From assembly GCF_012927205.1 (NCBI RefSeq), contig NZ_JABBGC010000002.1:558001-622000 (forward strand): a DNA stretch of 64,000 nt. The letters are read 5' to 3'. The notes under the pieces are model-generated. The model saw nothing but the letters and a program-made list of their open reading frames with translations, searched no databases and had not been told where the DNA came from. Of the stretch, positions 17,780 to 26,329 are shown piece after piece (the first letter of the stretch is position 1; every line of letters starts with the position of its first letter). This DNA comes from Chitinophaga fulva (GTDB lineage: Bacteria; Bacteroidota; Bacteroidia; Chitinophagales; Chitinophagaceae). The translations under genes were made by a program, and so were the position numbers.

Positions 17780-18355
17780 ATGGATATGAAAAAGACTACC
17801 TTTTTTGTTGTGGTACTGTTGGGCATTGGGATGCTGTCGTCCTGCGGAAATAATACTCAGCATAATCGTCAACGTGAAACCCCGGCTGAATCGGCGGAAG
17901 CCATTAATAAAGCGGATAAATCTATTGACTCCCTGTCTGCCAGCTTCGCTGTAAATGCTGCCGATGACGGTATGATGGAAGTAGCAATGGGTAAACTGGC
18001 GTTGGAGAAAGCTACAGACCCGCGTGTGAAAGCCTTCGCCACCATGTCCGTAAATGACCGCACCAAAATCAATGAGGAGCTTAAAGCTATTGCTGAGAAA
18101 CGGAAGATTGCACTTCCGTCAGACCTGTCTGCAGCGGGGATGAAAGCTATTGACAAACTAAGCCAAAAAAGCGGGAAACGTTTTGAGAAAGAATACATCG
18201 CTGAAATGGTGGATAACCACGACCTGGATGTGAAGGATTTTAACAATGCTGCCAGTAATCTGGAAAGTATCAGTATGAGGGAATGGGCCAGAAAAACGCT
18301 GCCAATAGTGATGATGCACCTGGATTCTGCGAGGGCTATTAAGAATGCGCAATAA
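17780..18355 (+). CDS. DUF4142 lipoprotein, copy 1
   Basis: A 191-residue lipoprotein. The start is ATG 17780 (or 17786), giving a signal peptide ending LLGIGMLSSC. The mature part has the DUF4142 pattern: ADDGMMEVAMGKLALEKATD, then VKAFATMSVNDRTKINEELK, then VDNHDLDVKDFNNAAS; the family is predicted to be a ferritin-like four-helix bundle. DUF4142 proteins are common in soil Bacteroidota and Proteobacteria, usually in the periplasm, with no established activity; some expression links to stress are reported. A paralog follows 115 bases later. Confidence 0.87.
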   Translation: MDMKKTTFFVVVLLGIGMLSSCGNNTQHNRQRETPAESAEAINKADKSIDSLSASFAVNAADDGMMEVAMGKLALEKATDPRVKAFATMSVNDRTKINEELKAIAEKRKIALPSDLSAAGMKAIDKLSQKSGKRFEKEYIAEMVDNHDLDVKDFNNAASNLESISMREWARKTLPIVMMHLDSARAIKNAQ

Positions 18356-18391
18356 TTTGCGCAACTGATACTGTGAAGATCTTGTACTTCG

Positions 18392-18432
18392 GGTGTCTTT
18401 TCACATATACGTTTACGTATTGAAAAGGCACC
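18392..18432. other. Intergenic hairpin between the DUF4142 paralogs
   Basis: GGTGTCTTTTCA plus ATACGT on the left (18392-18412, with a 3-base bulge) pairs with ACGTATTGAAAAGGCACC (18415-18432), leaving a 2-base centre. There is no T run, so it may stabilise or process the transcript between the two paralogs. Confidence 0.55.
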
Positions 18433-18470
18433 TGGTGTGTCTTTTATAAACCTAATAAATTTCAGAGACT

Positions 18471-19037
18471 ATGAAAAAGATAACCTTATTGGCTACGGCC
18501 GTGTTGGGAGCGTGGATGTTGTCATCGTGCAACAACAATCCTAATCCCCAAAGCGAGAAGCCGGTAGATTCAGCTCAGGATGTCAATGAAATAGTGAAAC
18601 CAGTGGATAATAATTCATCTGAGTTTGCCGTGAAAGCGGCTAATGGCGGTATGATGGAGGTACAAATGGGTAAGCTGGCGCAGGAGAAAGCCATGAATCC
18701 AAGGGTGAAGGCTTTTGCCACGATGATGGTCAATGATCACTCCAAAGCGAATGAAGAGTTGAAAGAACTAGCTGGTAAAAAGACTATCGCGCTGCCAGCT
18801 GAGCTCTCTACAGAAACCAAGGACCATATTGATAAACTCAGTAAGAAAAACGGGAAGGAGTTTGATAAAGATTATATGAACATGATGGTGGATGACCACG
18901 ATAAGGACGTAAAGGAATTTGATAACGCTGCCAACAATCTGCAGGACCCTGAGTTAAAGTCCTGGGCCGGTAAAATACTGCCCACACTGAGAACACACCA
19001 GGATTCAGCGAAAGCTATTCTGTCTTCCCTTAAATAA
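18471..19037 (+). CDS. DUF4142 lipoprotein, copy 2
   Basis: A 188-residue lipoprotein with a signal peptide ending AVLGAWMLSSC and an Asn/Pro-rich linker. It matches copy 1 almost along its whole length (NGGMMEVQMGKLAQEKAMN, VKAFATMMVNDHSKANEELK, VDDHDKDVKEFDNAANNLQ, then H-Q-D-S-A-K near the end). Predicted helical and periplasmic. The close similarity and adjacency show a gene duplication. It ends at a bidirectional terminator. Confidence 0.87.
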   Translation: MKKITLLATAVLGAWMLSSCNNNPNPQSEKPVDSAQDVNEIVKPVDNNSSEFAVKAANGGMMEVQMGKLAQEKAMNPRVKAFATMMVNDHSKANEELKELAGKKTIALPAELSTETKDHIDKLSKKNGKEFDKDYMNMMVDDHDKDVKEFDNAANNLQDPELKSWAGKILPTLRTHQDSAKAILSSLK

Positions 19038-19050
19038 ATCACTGATGTTG

Positions 19051-19094
19051 AATAACGAATTTGAGTGCTCTTTGCGGCGCTCAAATTCGTTATT
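19051..19094. terminator. Bidirectional terminator between convergent operons
   Basis: AATAACGAATTTGAGTGC (19051-19068) pairs with GCGCTCAAATTCGTTATT (19077-19094) over an 8-base loop, with one G-U pair. It sits between the DUF4142 gene and the convergent acetyltransferase gene and should serve both. Confidence 0.75.
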
Positions 19095-19101
19095 TATCGT
19101 T

Positions 19102-19374
19102 TCAGAGAAGATCATTGTATTCCGGATGCCGTTTCATATAGGCATGTACGTATGGGCAGAGGGGTTTTACCTTTAGATGGTTTTCCCTCGCATAATCCAG
19201 CACATATTTGGCCATTTGAGAGGCGATGCCTTTGCCTTCCAGTTCAGGTGGCACTTCTGTATGGATGTAAGCGATGCCGCCGGGAAACAGTTTGTATACG
19301 ATAAAAGCGGTATGTCCGTCTACGGTTGTTTCAAACTGGTGTTTTTCAGTGTTTTGTTGAATGGTAAGTTCCAT
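19102..19374 (-). CDS. Small GNAT-like N-acetyltransferase (YjdJ/NATD1 type)
   Basis: A 90-residue protein, last gene of a five-gene cluster. The start is ATG at 19374, three bases after the CDGSH gene stop. The pattern is that of the small Gcn5-like family: GGIAYIHTEVPPELEGKGIA, which contains the acetyl-CoA loop, then MAKYVLDYARENHLKVKPLC and PYVHAYMKRHPEY. The members keep only the core acetyl-CoA fold, and their substrates are mostly unknown. Placement after stress-protein genes suggests it belongs to the same response, which is inference. Confidence 0.85.
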   Translation of the reverse strand: MELTIQQNTEKHQFETTVDGHTAFIVYKLFPGGIAYIHTEVPPELEGKGIASQMAKYVLDYARENHLKVKPLCPYVHAYMKRHPEYNDLL

Positions 19375-19376
19375 AG

Positions 19377-19808
19377 TTATTGATTGTCTTTGTATCCGAT
19401 AGTGATGTGGGTACCGTCGCAGTACGGCATATTGGAGGAGCTGCCGCAGCGGCACATGGCGGTTACCATGTGGAACGGTGTTTCCTTGCCGGCCGTATTT
19501 TTAATCACGACGTTGCCGTAAATCAGCCGTGGGCCGTTAGGTACTATTTCTGCAAGGCTGGTGGCGGAGATCTCTGCTGCCTCTTCCGCTTTATCATTCA
19601 GATAGAAGGTCAGTGCGCCGGATGGACATTTTTTTACCTGCTGCACAATCCGGTCGGTCGTGCTGCCATCAGCATTGATCCAAGGTTTGGCTTGCGGATC
19701 GAATACTTCGGGAAGGCCATGGAAGCATATTTCAGAGTGTTTGCATACTTCCGGCTTCCATACGATGGTGACTTCACCGTTGCTGTATTTTTTGGTAATG
19801 TCTTTCAT
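19377..19808 (-). CDS. Iron-sulfur protein with Fjo (divergent 4Fe-4S) and CDGSH domains
   Basis: A 143-residue fusion. Residues 1-70 are the divergent 4Fe-4S mono-cluster domain (VWKPEVCKHSEICFHGLPEV with a later CPSGAL). The C-terminal part has the CDGSH zinc-finger-like motif CRCGSSSNMPYCDGTH, whose three Cys and one His bind a 2Fe-2S cluster. Such proteins are thought to handle electrons or sense redox state. Its ATG follows the OsmC gene stop by one base (TGATATG), so they are co-translated or at least co-transcribed. Confidence 0.9.
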   Translation of the reverse strand: MKDITKKYSNGEVTIVWKPEVCKHSEICFHGLPEVFDPQAKPWINADGSTTDRIVQQVKKCPSGALTFYLNDKAEEAAEISATSLAEIVPNGPRLIYGNVVIKNTAGKETPFHMVTAMCRCGSSSNMPYCDGTHITIGYKDNQ

Positions 19809-19809
19809 A

Positions 19810-20211
19810 TCAATCTTCTTTAGTATTGATAATAACGGGGTTGGTAAGCAGTTTATGAATGGGGCAGGCGTGGGCTATTTCCAAGAGTCTTTTTCGTTGT
19901 GCTTCGTCCAGGTTGCCGGTAATGTGTACCAGGCATTCGATCACGGTGGTGGCTGGGTCCGGCTTGGCCGCGCTGTCGAACCGGAGAGCGATATCTATTT
20001 TTTCCACGGGCCATTTTTTCCGTGCCGCGTACATGGTCAATGTGATGGCGGTGCAGGAACCGAGGCTGCTCAGCAACAGTTCACCGGGATTGGGCCCCGT
20101 GTCTCCGCCGTTGATATCTGTTGGTTCATCTGCCAGCCAGCGATGGTCCCGGGCTGAAATAGAGACCTGGTACGGTATTCCTTCGATACTTACTTTTACT
20201 TCTTCGTCCAT
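19810..20211 (-). CDS. OsmC family protein
   Basis: A 133-residue protein; start at ATG 20211. OsmC/Ohr proteins reduce organic hydroperoxides using two cysteines. Here one is in LLLSSLGSCTAITLTMYAAR and the other in IAHACPIHKLLTNPV, both in the family positions. The spacing and the 'PNPGELLLSSLGSC' phrase fit the YhfA-like branch, where peroxidase activity is not always shown. It sits 10 bases after the MhqD-like hydrolase gene. A role in peroxide or electrophile defence fits both family and neighbours. Confidence 0.88.
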   Translation of the reverse strand: MDEEVKVSIEGIPYQVSISARDHRWLADEPTDINGGDTGPNPGELLLSSLGSCTAITLTMYAARKKWPVEKIDIALRFDSAAKPDPATTVIECLVHITGNLDEAQRKRLLEIAHACPIHKLLTNPVIINTKED

Positions 20212-20221
20212 GATGTGTTGC

Positions 20222-20851
20222 TTACCGGAAATTTTCTTGCACCCAGCCAGCGGCCAGGTCAATATCCTGTTGAGTTAAATTATGTCCTGTGTTGATGTCA
20301 TAGCTGCTTACGCGAAAACCGTTGGCTGTCAGCAGCGTGGCATAGGCGGCTGTGGCGGCCGGGTCTACGGTACCGTCCATTTTGCCGGAACTCATGAAAA
20401 CGGGCTGCTGACGGTTCGTTTCAAACGGGTCCTCGATGCCATGCAGCGGCTGCATAGGCCTGAAGAGAATGGCGCCGGCCAGCAGTTCGGGATACAGCAT
20501 CAACACTGCGCCTGCAATATTGGCGCCGTTGGAGTAACCGGTGGCTACCAGCTTTTGCAGATCGAATCCTTCTTTAGCCGACAACTCTTTCAGAAAATGC
20601 ACCATTTCATGTGTTCTGAAGTGCACGTCCGGTTCGTCGAATACGCCCATGCCCAGCCGGCGGAAGAACCGGGGCATACCGTGCTCCTGCACATTGCCGC
20701 GAAGGCTCAATATATGAAAGTCCTTCGCCAGTTCCGGCGCCAGCGGCAGCATATCCTGTTCGTCGCCACCAGTCCCGTGCAGCAACAACAACGTATAAGC
20801 GTCCTTGTTGGCTGCAGGCTGGTATATATATTTCATGGGTTTAAAATCCAT
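20222..20851 (-). CDS. MhqD/YsdA-like carboxylesterase (alpha/beta hydrolase)
   Basis: A 209-residue serine hydrolase. LLLLHGTGGDEQDMLPLA carries the oxyanion His-Gly, GYSNGAN the nucleophile Ser, SSGKMDGTVDP the likely acid Asp, and TGHNLTQQD the catalytic His. The pattern matches the phospholipase/carboxylesterase family that includes Bacillus MhqD, part of the hydroquinone response. It begins one base after the dioxygenase stop, so the two are likely co-transcribed, just as mhqD-type and mhqE-type genes are in Bacillus. The substrate is unproven. Confidence 0.88.
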   Translation of the reverse strand: MDFKPMKYIYQPAANKDAYTLLLLHGTGGDEQDMLPLAPELAKDFHILSLRGNVQEHGMPRFFRRLGMGVFDEPDVHFRTHEMVHFLKELSAKEGFDLQKLVATGYSNGANIAGAVLMLYPELLAGAILFRPMQPLHGIEDPFETNRQQPVFMSSGKMDGTVDPAATAAYATLLTANGFRVSSYDINTGHNLTQQDIDLAAGWVQENFR

Positions 20852-20852
20852 C

Positions 20853-21779
20853 TTAATCCAGTTTTATCAGTTTCTGTTCTATCTCGGCCCGTTGTGGTTC
20901 ATACTGTTCGGGCAGCATCAGGTGCGTGCCCAGCTGGTCCACCGGTTCGTCAACGGCAAAGCCGGGCGTGTCTGTGGCCAGTTCAAACAATACGCCACCG
21001 GGCTCGCGGAAATACACGGAGCGGAAGTACTTACGGTCCAGCTGCTGTGTGGCATGAAGGCCCCGTGCTTCGATTTTCTCCCGGTAGTATTCCTGCATGG
21101 CATCGTCTTTCATGCGGAAAGCGATGTGATGTATGCTGCCGCCAGCCACATGTCCGCGTTGTTCGCCTTTCGCTTCTACCAGGTCAATATAATTGGCGGT
21201 ATCACCGGCAGGGCTTTTAAAACGGTAACGGTTGGCGTGATTTTTTTCAAGCTGGTAACCAAAAACAGATACCAGAAGGTCAGCCGTAGGCTGAATATCG
21301 TCAAGGGTCAGGGTTACGTGATGGAATCCACGCAGGGCATTGTCTGCGCTGATGTCAGCAGTTTCCCAGGGCACACGGTCATCGGTCCTTTCCGGAACGG
21401 TCAGCTCCACTTTCAATCCGTCAGGGTCCAGGAAAGTCAGGTAAATTTCACCGAACTTGGCGGAAGGTTTATTATAGATAATGTTGGCGGCATCCAGTCG
21501 TTTCTGCCAGAAATCGAGACTGCCTTCAGGAACGGAATAGCCTATCTCAGTGGCCATATGCGTACCTCTGCGGCCAGTCATGATGTCCTGCCAGGGAAAG
21601 AAAGTCAGGATCGTACCGGGTGTACCGGTTTTATCGCCGTAATAAAAATGGTAGGTATGCGGGTCGTCAAAATTCACGGTCTTTTTTACAAACCGTAATC
21701 CCATCGTCTTTGTATAAAAATCAAAGTTCTTCTTAGCATTACCGGAAATAGCGGTAATATGATGCAGCCCTGTTATCAT
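20853..21779 (-). CDS. Ring-cleaving dioxygenase of the VOC (glyoxalase) superfamily
   Basis: A 308-residue two-module VOC protein. The first module begins ITGLHHITAISGNAKKNFDF and contains TFFPWQDIMTGRRG; the second begins RGFHHVTLTLDDIQPTADL and has HHIAFRMKDDA and GGVLFELATDTPGF. His in LHH and IHH and Glu in FELATD are the expected metal ligands. This is the MhqO/MhqE/MhqA pattern, proposed extradiol dioxygenases acting on hydroquinones. It is the first gene of a cluster with a hydrolase, OsmC and CDGSH proteins. Its leader contains one arm of a long inverted repeat (21794-21812). Confidence 0.9.
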   Translation of the reverse strand: MITGLHHITAISGNAKKNFDFYTKTMGLRFVKKTVNFDDPHTYHFYYGDKTGTPGTILTFFPWQDIMTGRRGTHMATEIGYSVPEGSLDFWQKRLDAANIIYNKPSAKFGEIYLTFLDPDGLKVELTVPERTDDRVPWETADISADNALRGFHHVTLTLDDIQPTADLLVSVFGYQLEKNHANRYRFKSPAGDTANYIDLVEAKGEQRGHVAGGSIHHIAFRMKDDAMQEYYREKIEARGLHATQQLDRKYFRSVYFREPGGVLFELATDTPGFAVDEPVDQLGTHLMLPEQYEPQRAEIEQKLIKLD

Positions 21780-21793
21780 TTTTTGATTTTTTG

Positions 21794-21907
21794 ATTTGGG
21801 GATTTTCGATTTCCGGATTTAAGAGAAGTGAGGACTATGTTTTGTTGTTTATGTGGTCTTCGCTGCATTTTTAAATTCGTAAATCAAAAAATCGAAAATC
21901 CCCAAAT
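21794..21907. repeat. Inverted repeat with 19-base perfect arms between YceI and dioxygenase genes
   Basis: ATTTGGGGATTTTCGATTT (21794-21812) recurs in reverse complement at 21889-21907 with a 76-base gap. The match continues inward imperfectly for about 8 more bases. One arm is 15 bases upstream of the dioxygenase start, the other starts after the YceI stop. It could be a dispersed intergenic repeat, a large RNA hairpin or a binding site; no coding sequence lies inside. Confidence 0.75.
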
Positions 21908-21909
21908 GA

Positions 21910-22446
21910 TTATTGTTGTTTCAACAGTTGTACTTCACACTGTATTTTTACTTCATCACTCACCATTACACCACCAGCTTCTGTTACGGCGTTCCAGTTC
22001 AGGCCAAAGTCCTTGCGGTTGATTTTGCCATGAATGGTGAAACCAGCTTTGGTATTGCCCCATGGATCTGCTACCACACCACCGAATTCAACATCCAGTT
22101 TGATGTTTTTGGTGACATCGCGGATGGTCAGATCGCCATACAACGTATAGGAGCCATCGTTATCCACACTTTCCGTTTTAGTGGCTTTGAAGGTGATGTT
22201 GCGGAATTTGTTCACGTCGAAGAAATCCGGAGAGCGCAGGTGCTCATCGCGCTGTGTATTGGCAGTGGTGATAGAGTCTACGTCTACCGAGGCGGAGGCA
22301 TGAGCAGCGAGAAAATTATCCCCGTCTGTTTCAGCTTCTACATGAAAGCTGTTGAACCGTCCGGTAACATTGGTGATCATCAGGTGTCTGATCTTAAAAG
22401 TAAGTTCGCTGTGCGCGGCGTCGGAGACCCATTTTTGTTTTGCCAT
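21910..22446 (-). CDS. YceI family protein
   Basis: A 178-residue protein with the YceI lipocalin-like beta-barrel pattern: WVSDAAHSELTFKIRHLMIT, FHVEAETDG, ASVDVDSITTANTQRDEHL, SPDFFDVNKFRNITFKAT, DLTIRDVTKNIKLDVEF and GRxxRKDFGLNWN-type ending (KINRKDFGLNWNAVTEAGG). YceI proteins bind polyisoprenoid or quinone-like lipids in the barrel. No signal peptide is present, so this copy is predicted to be cytoplasmic, like several in Bacteroidota. It is upstream of the dioxygenase gene, on the same strand, separated by the inverted repeat. Confidence 0.93.
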   Translation of the reverse strand: MAKQKWVSDAAHSELTFKIRHLMITNVTGRFNSFHVEAETDGDNFLAAHASASVDVDSITTANTQRDEHLRSPDFFDVNKFRNITFKATKTESVDNDGSYTLYGDLTIRDVTKNIKLDVEFGGVVADPWGNTKAGFTIHGKINRKDFGLNWNAVTEAGGVMVSDEVKIQCEVQLLKQQ

Positions 22447-22705
22447 AGATGAAGGTGTTTTATTTTTTGATGAATATGATGATGTTGTTTGTTAATGCAA
22501 ATGTCAGTTAAAGCACAGTGGACAAAAATGGATTAAATAAATATAACGATGCACTTTTTTCCTGAATTTCTTAAGATAGGACAATAAATCAGGATTTATT
22601 CATGATCAGTTTATGTGTGATTTTTTTTAAATAATACAAACATTAGGCATGAAAAATTGTTTAAGTGTGTTGATACTCAGGAAAATCCGGATGAAATGAT
22701 ATCTT

Positions 22706-24160
22706 ATGAGACATCTCCTGTTATTAACACTCTTCCTGCCGTTGATGTTTGCCCACGGTCAGGAGAAAGGACAACAGCTAACTTTAAAAGATTGTTATGA
22801 ACTGGCCCGGCAGCGTAATGCGCTGGTAAAACAGGCAGAACGCTCCCTGCAGGCGAGGGAATATTCTTTACAGGCCGAAAACCGTGCATATTTCCCCAAA
22901 GTAGACCTGCTGGCCGGTTACAACTACCTCGGAAAACCCCTCGAAATCAACCTGCAACAGGTAAAAGATGGTGTTGTGAACGGATCGGCAGCGCAGAGCG
23001 CGAACACGGCCAATACTGTTTTTCAACAGATCACCGGGCAACCCCTGCCTCAAAATGTGCAAGACGTTATCTCCAATGCCACAAAAGGACTGATCAATGC
23101 TTTTTATCCCAACTATAACCCTCAACTGGCTAAACAATCCTATTTCGTGGCGGGCATCGGGGTAAGGCAACCGATTTATCTCGGCGGGAAAATATCCGCA
23201 GCGCAAGACCTGGCCCGGTCACAGGTGACAGCCGGACAATTCAATAAACAGGTGGTGGAGAAAGGACTGTATTTCCTGATCAGCGCCCAGTACCTGCGTA
23301 TTATGTACCTCAATACCATCCTGGCACATGAGGCCGTGATCGTGGATGCTTTCCGTAAAAACAAGGACTACGCCGTGTCGCTGAAAGATAACCAGATATT
23401 GCCGCCCTACCTGCTCAACTGGGCCAGGGTATCCTATACGCAGGCAACGAACCGCTATAGCAACCTGGAACTGGAAAAAGAAAACGCCCTGCTGGAAATG
23501 AACCAGCTGCTGGGCCGCCCCATAGATACGCTCATCGTGATCAGTGATACCCTGCGGTATGAACAGGCCACTGTCAACGTGGGAGAGGGGAACACCTTCT
23601 GGCGCAACAATCCGTCATACCGCCTGCTGGAAAGTAAGACGGACCTAGCCAGAGTAGCGGTGAAGGCTACACGCTCTTTATCGCTTCCCAATTTATTCGC
23701 AATTGGTAATGTATCGCTTTATCAGAAAGACCTGCCGGTGACGGTGCCGCCATGGCTGATAGGCGTGGAGCTGCAATGGACACTGTTCGACGGTTTTCAG
23801 CGTAATAAACGCACCAGGGCCAGCAAGATATTGGTCGAAGAAGCTGCCATGGCCGCAGAAAATACCAAAACTACGCTTGAATTGCAACTGCGTGTAGCCT
23901 CCAACAAAGTAAAGGCATTGCAACATGATGTGGCTTCGCTGGACAGCGCACGGCAACAGGCACGTCTTACCACCACGCTGGTAACAGACCGTATGGAAAA
24001 TCAGCTGTCGTCTGTGAAAGATGTCAACGATGCTTTGCTGCTGGAGGAAGAGATGCATAAAATATACTATACCGCGGTACTGGGCTACTATCTCGCCCTG
24101 GCTGAATACTGGAATATAGTAGGCACACCGGAATATTTCGCAACATACGTTAACAACTAA
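22706..24160 (+). CDS. TolC family outer-membrane efflux protein
   Basis: A 484-residue outer-membrane channel protein with a signal peptide (MRHLLLLTLFLPLMFAHGQE). The typical repeats are present: LTLKDCYELARQRNALVKQA near the N-terminus, GVRQPIYLGGKISAAQDLA mid-way and GVELQWTLFDGFQRNKRTRA later, the last two being the beta-strand/helix junctions of the two TolC halves. It heads an export operon with HlyD and two ABC-2 permease genes, so it should form the outer part of a tripartite exporter. Confidence 0.93.
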   Translation: MRHLLLLTLFLPLMFAHGQEKGQQLTLKDCYELARQRNALVKQAERSLQAREYSLQAENRAYFPKVDLLAGYNYLGKPLEINLQQVKDGVVNGSAAQSANTANTVFQQITGQPLPQNVQDVISNATKGLINAFYPNYNPQLAKQSYFVAGIGVRQPIYLGGKISAAQDLARSQVTAGQFNKQVVEKGLYFLISAQYLRIMYLNTILAHEAVIVDAFRKNKDYAVSLKDNQILPPYLLNWARVSYTQATNRYSNLELEKENALLEMNQLLGRPIDTLIVISDTLRYEQATVNVGEGNTFWRNNPSYRLLESKTDLARVAVKATRSLSLPNLFAIGNVSLYQKDLPVTVPPWLIGVELQWTLFDGFQRNKRTRASKILVEEAAMAAENTKTTLELQLRVASNKVKALQHDVASLDSARQQARLTTTLVTDRMENQLSSVKDVNDALLLEEEMHKIYYTAVLGYYLALAEYWNIVGTPEYFATYVNN

Positions 24161-24173
24161 AACGGGTATATAC

Positions 24174-25163
24174 ATGAGCGCCGTATTTAAAAATTACTGG
24201 GCATTGCTGATACCCATGGTGGTACTGATCATTGCACTGATTTTTTTCCTGAAGAAGCCCGCTGCTGCGGATAGCACGGTCATCGGCATGGTAGACGCCG
24301 ACTATGTGGACGTGGCTGCGGAATTTCCCGGCCGGCTGGACAGCCTGCTGGTGCAACAGGGCGACACGGTTAAAAAAGGACAACTGCTTGGTGTGCTGCG
24401 GTCTACTGAGATCAACGCTATCCGTAATCAGGCATTGGCAGCGATCGAAGCCGCACAGAGCCAGTTGCAGCTGCTGGAAAAAGGCGCCCGTCCGGAAGCC
24501 ATCCAGGCGGCTGATAATCTCTATAATATTACGCAGGAGCAATATAAGCTGATGCAGAAAACGTATCAGCGGATGGAAAACCTCTTCCATGATGAAGTGA
24601 TATCCGGACAGGAAAAAGACCTCGTGTACTTTAAACTGCAAGCGGCCAAAAAGGAAATGGAGACAGCCAAACTGAACATGGACATGCTAAAACAAGGCAC
24701 CCGTCCGGAGATGTTACAGGCGGCTTCGGCCATCCTCAAACAGGCGCAGGAAGGTTACAATCTTACCAAAGCATTATCTGATAACACCTATATCCATGCT
24801 CCGTCAGACGGCATTATCTCTTCCATGGTCATTGAAGAAGGAGAGATCGTTTCGATCGGTTATCCGCTGATCACCCTGCAAAAGCCCAACACTTACCATG
24901 TGCGGTTCAATATCCGGCAGGACGATATGAACAAGCTGCCGGTAGGCACCAAAGCCCGGCTGGATATTCCCGGCTGCAGCCCGGAAAAATTTGAGGCGGT
25001 CGTATACAAAGTAGCGCCATCGCTGACGTTCGCCAACTGGATACCGGTGAAGGAAAAAGGAAAATTTGAACTGCGCACCTTTACCGTAGACCTCAAGCCT
25101 GTTAACCCGTCCGCCGTGCAGGGATTGCGCCCCGGCATGACGGCTTCGCTGAAAATGCCATGA
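24174..25163 (+). CDS. HlyD family periplasmic adaptor
   Basis: A 329-residue membrane-fusion protein. One N-terminal membrane helix (YWALLIPMVVLIIALIFFL) is followed by a lipoyl half (YVDVAAEFPGRLDSLLVQQG), a helical hairpin of about 140 residues with two similar arms (LEKGARPEAIQAADN and LKQGTRPEMLQAASAI), the second lipoyl half (IHAPSDGIISSMVIEEGEIV) and a barrel region. It should bridge the inner-membrane permeases to the TolC protein. It starts 13 bases after the TolC gene and overlaps the next gene by 4 bases (ATGA). Confidence 0.93.
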   Translation: MSAVFKNYWALLIPMVVLIIALIFFLKKPAAADSTVIGMVDADYVDVAAEFPGRLDSLLVQQGDTVKKGQLLGVLRSTEINAIRNQALAAIEAAQSQLQLLEKGARPEAIQAADNLYNITQEQYKLMQKTYQRMENLFHDEVISGQEKDLVYFKLQAAKKEMETAKLNMDMLKQGTRPEMLQAASAILKQAQEGYNLTKALSDNTYIHAPSDGIISSMVIEEGEIVSIGYPLITLQKPNTYHVRFNIRQDDMNKLPVGTKARLDIPGCSPEKFEAVVYKVAPSLTFANWIPVKEKGKFELRTFTVDLKPVNPSAVQGLRPGMTASLKMP

Positions 25164-26329
25164 TACGTTCCATACTAAAGGTCGCTTTACGGGAATGGAA
25201 ACGTATCCTGACGTTTCCGGTGTATTACCTGGCCATGCTGGTGCTGCCGCCGGTGTTGTGTTTGTTGTATGCCGGTATTTATAATAAACATTTTGCGGAA
25301 GACCTGCCGGTAGCTATCTGGGACGAAGCTAATTCACCACTGTCGCGGCAGTTTACTTTTATGCTGGAACAAACAGAAAGCATCCATATCACCCAACAGG
25401 TACAGAGCGAAGGGGAATTACAGGCCATGTTGCGCAATGGTAAGGTGATGGGGGCCATTCATTTCCCACGCCGGATGGATGAACAAATCAAAAGCCGACA
25501 ACCAGTTTATATTACGATCTACACCAATGTATCTTACCTGGTACCTGCAAAACTGCTGTACAAAGACGCCGCGCAGGTGTTACTGACAGCCGCCGCAGGG
25601 GTACAACTGCAAAAGCTGATGAAAACGGGTATGCCTGCAGGAAAGGCGATGGCATTGGTGATGCCGGTGCAGTTACAGTCGTTTACGTTATACAATCCGC
25701 GGTACGACTATCAGCAGTACTTGGTGCCGGGCGTGATAGCGGTGGCCATGCAGATGATGATGATCATGGTTGTGGCGCTGGCGTTGAATTACGAACATAA
25801 GACCCACTCACTGGGAGAGCTATACGAAGTGTGTAATGGATCGGCTTCCAATGCCGTTATCGGGAAATCGCTCGCTTACCTCAGTGTGGCATGGGTGGAC
25901 TATATCATGATCACGTTGGTCATCTATCCGTTGTTTGCGGCAGGGGCCCAGCTGTTCAGCTGGGGGCTGTTTACCATCTTCACTTTACTGATGCTGGCTT
26001 GTATCAGTGTGGGCATGATGGTGTCTGCCATCTTCAAAGACCTGCTGCTGGCCTGTGATGTAGGCATCTTTTATACGTCGCCGGCTTTTGTGTTCAGCGG
26101 GTTTACTTTTCCACGCTGGGGCATGCCCTGGTATGATCAGTACTATGCGATGATCATGCCGCTGACGCCCTTTGTAGATGCTTTTTTCAAGGTGTATTTT
26201 ATGGACCTGCCGCTGCGTTACGTCCGGCTGGAAATGGCGCATATGCTGCTATTTGCCGTGATAGGCCTGCCGGTGGCTATGCTGCTTTTTCAGCGTACCC
26301 TTCAACAATCAACTTTGCAACATGCCTGA
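25160..26329 (+). CDS. ABC-2 type permease, first of two
   Basis: A 389-residue inner-membrane protein: one N-terminal helix (FPVYYLAMLVLPPVLCLLYA), a periplasmic domain of about 150 residues (DLPVAIWDEANSPLSRQFTF), and five or so further helices (VIAVAMQMMMIMVVALALNY, YIMITLVIYPLFAAGAQLF). This is the ABC2_membrane_3/YhiA-like architecture, seen in drug or lipid exporters. It overlaps the HlyD gene by 4 bases and the next permease by 8. No ATPase gene is found in the operon. The transported substrate is unknown. Confidence 0.9.
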   Translation: MIRSILKVALREWKRILTFPVYYLAMLVLPPVLCLLYAGIYNKHFAEDLPVAIWDEANSPLSRQFTFMLEQTESIHITQQVQSEGELQAMLRNGKVMGAIHFPRRMDEQIKSRQPVYITIYTNVSYLVPAKLLYKDAAQVLLTAAAGVQLQKLMKTGMPAGKAMALVMPVQLQSFTLYNPRYDYQQYLVPGVIAVAMQMMMIMVVALALNYEHKTHSLGELYEVCNGSASNAVIGKSLAYLSVAWVDYIMITLVIYPLFAAGAQLFSWGLFTIFTLLMLACISVGMMVSAIFKDLLLACDVGIFYTSPAFVFSGFTFPRWGMPWYDQYYAMIMPLTPFVDAFFKVYFMDLPLRYVRLEMAHMLLFAVIGLPVAMLLFQRTLQQSTLQHA

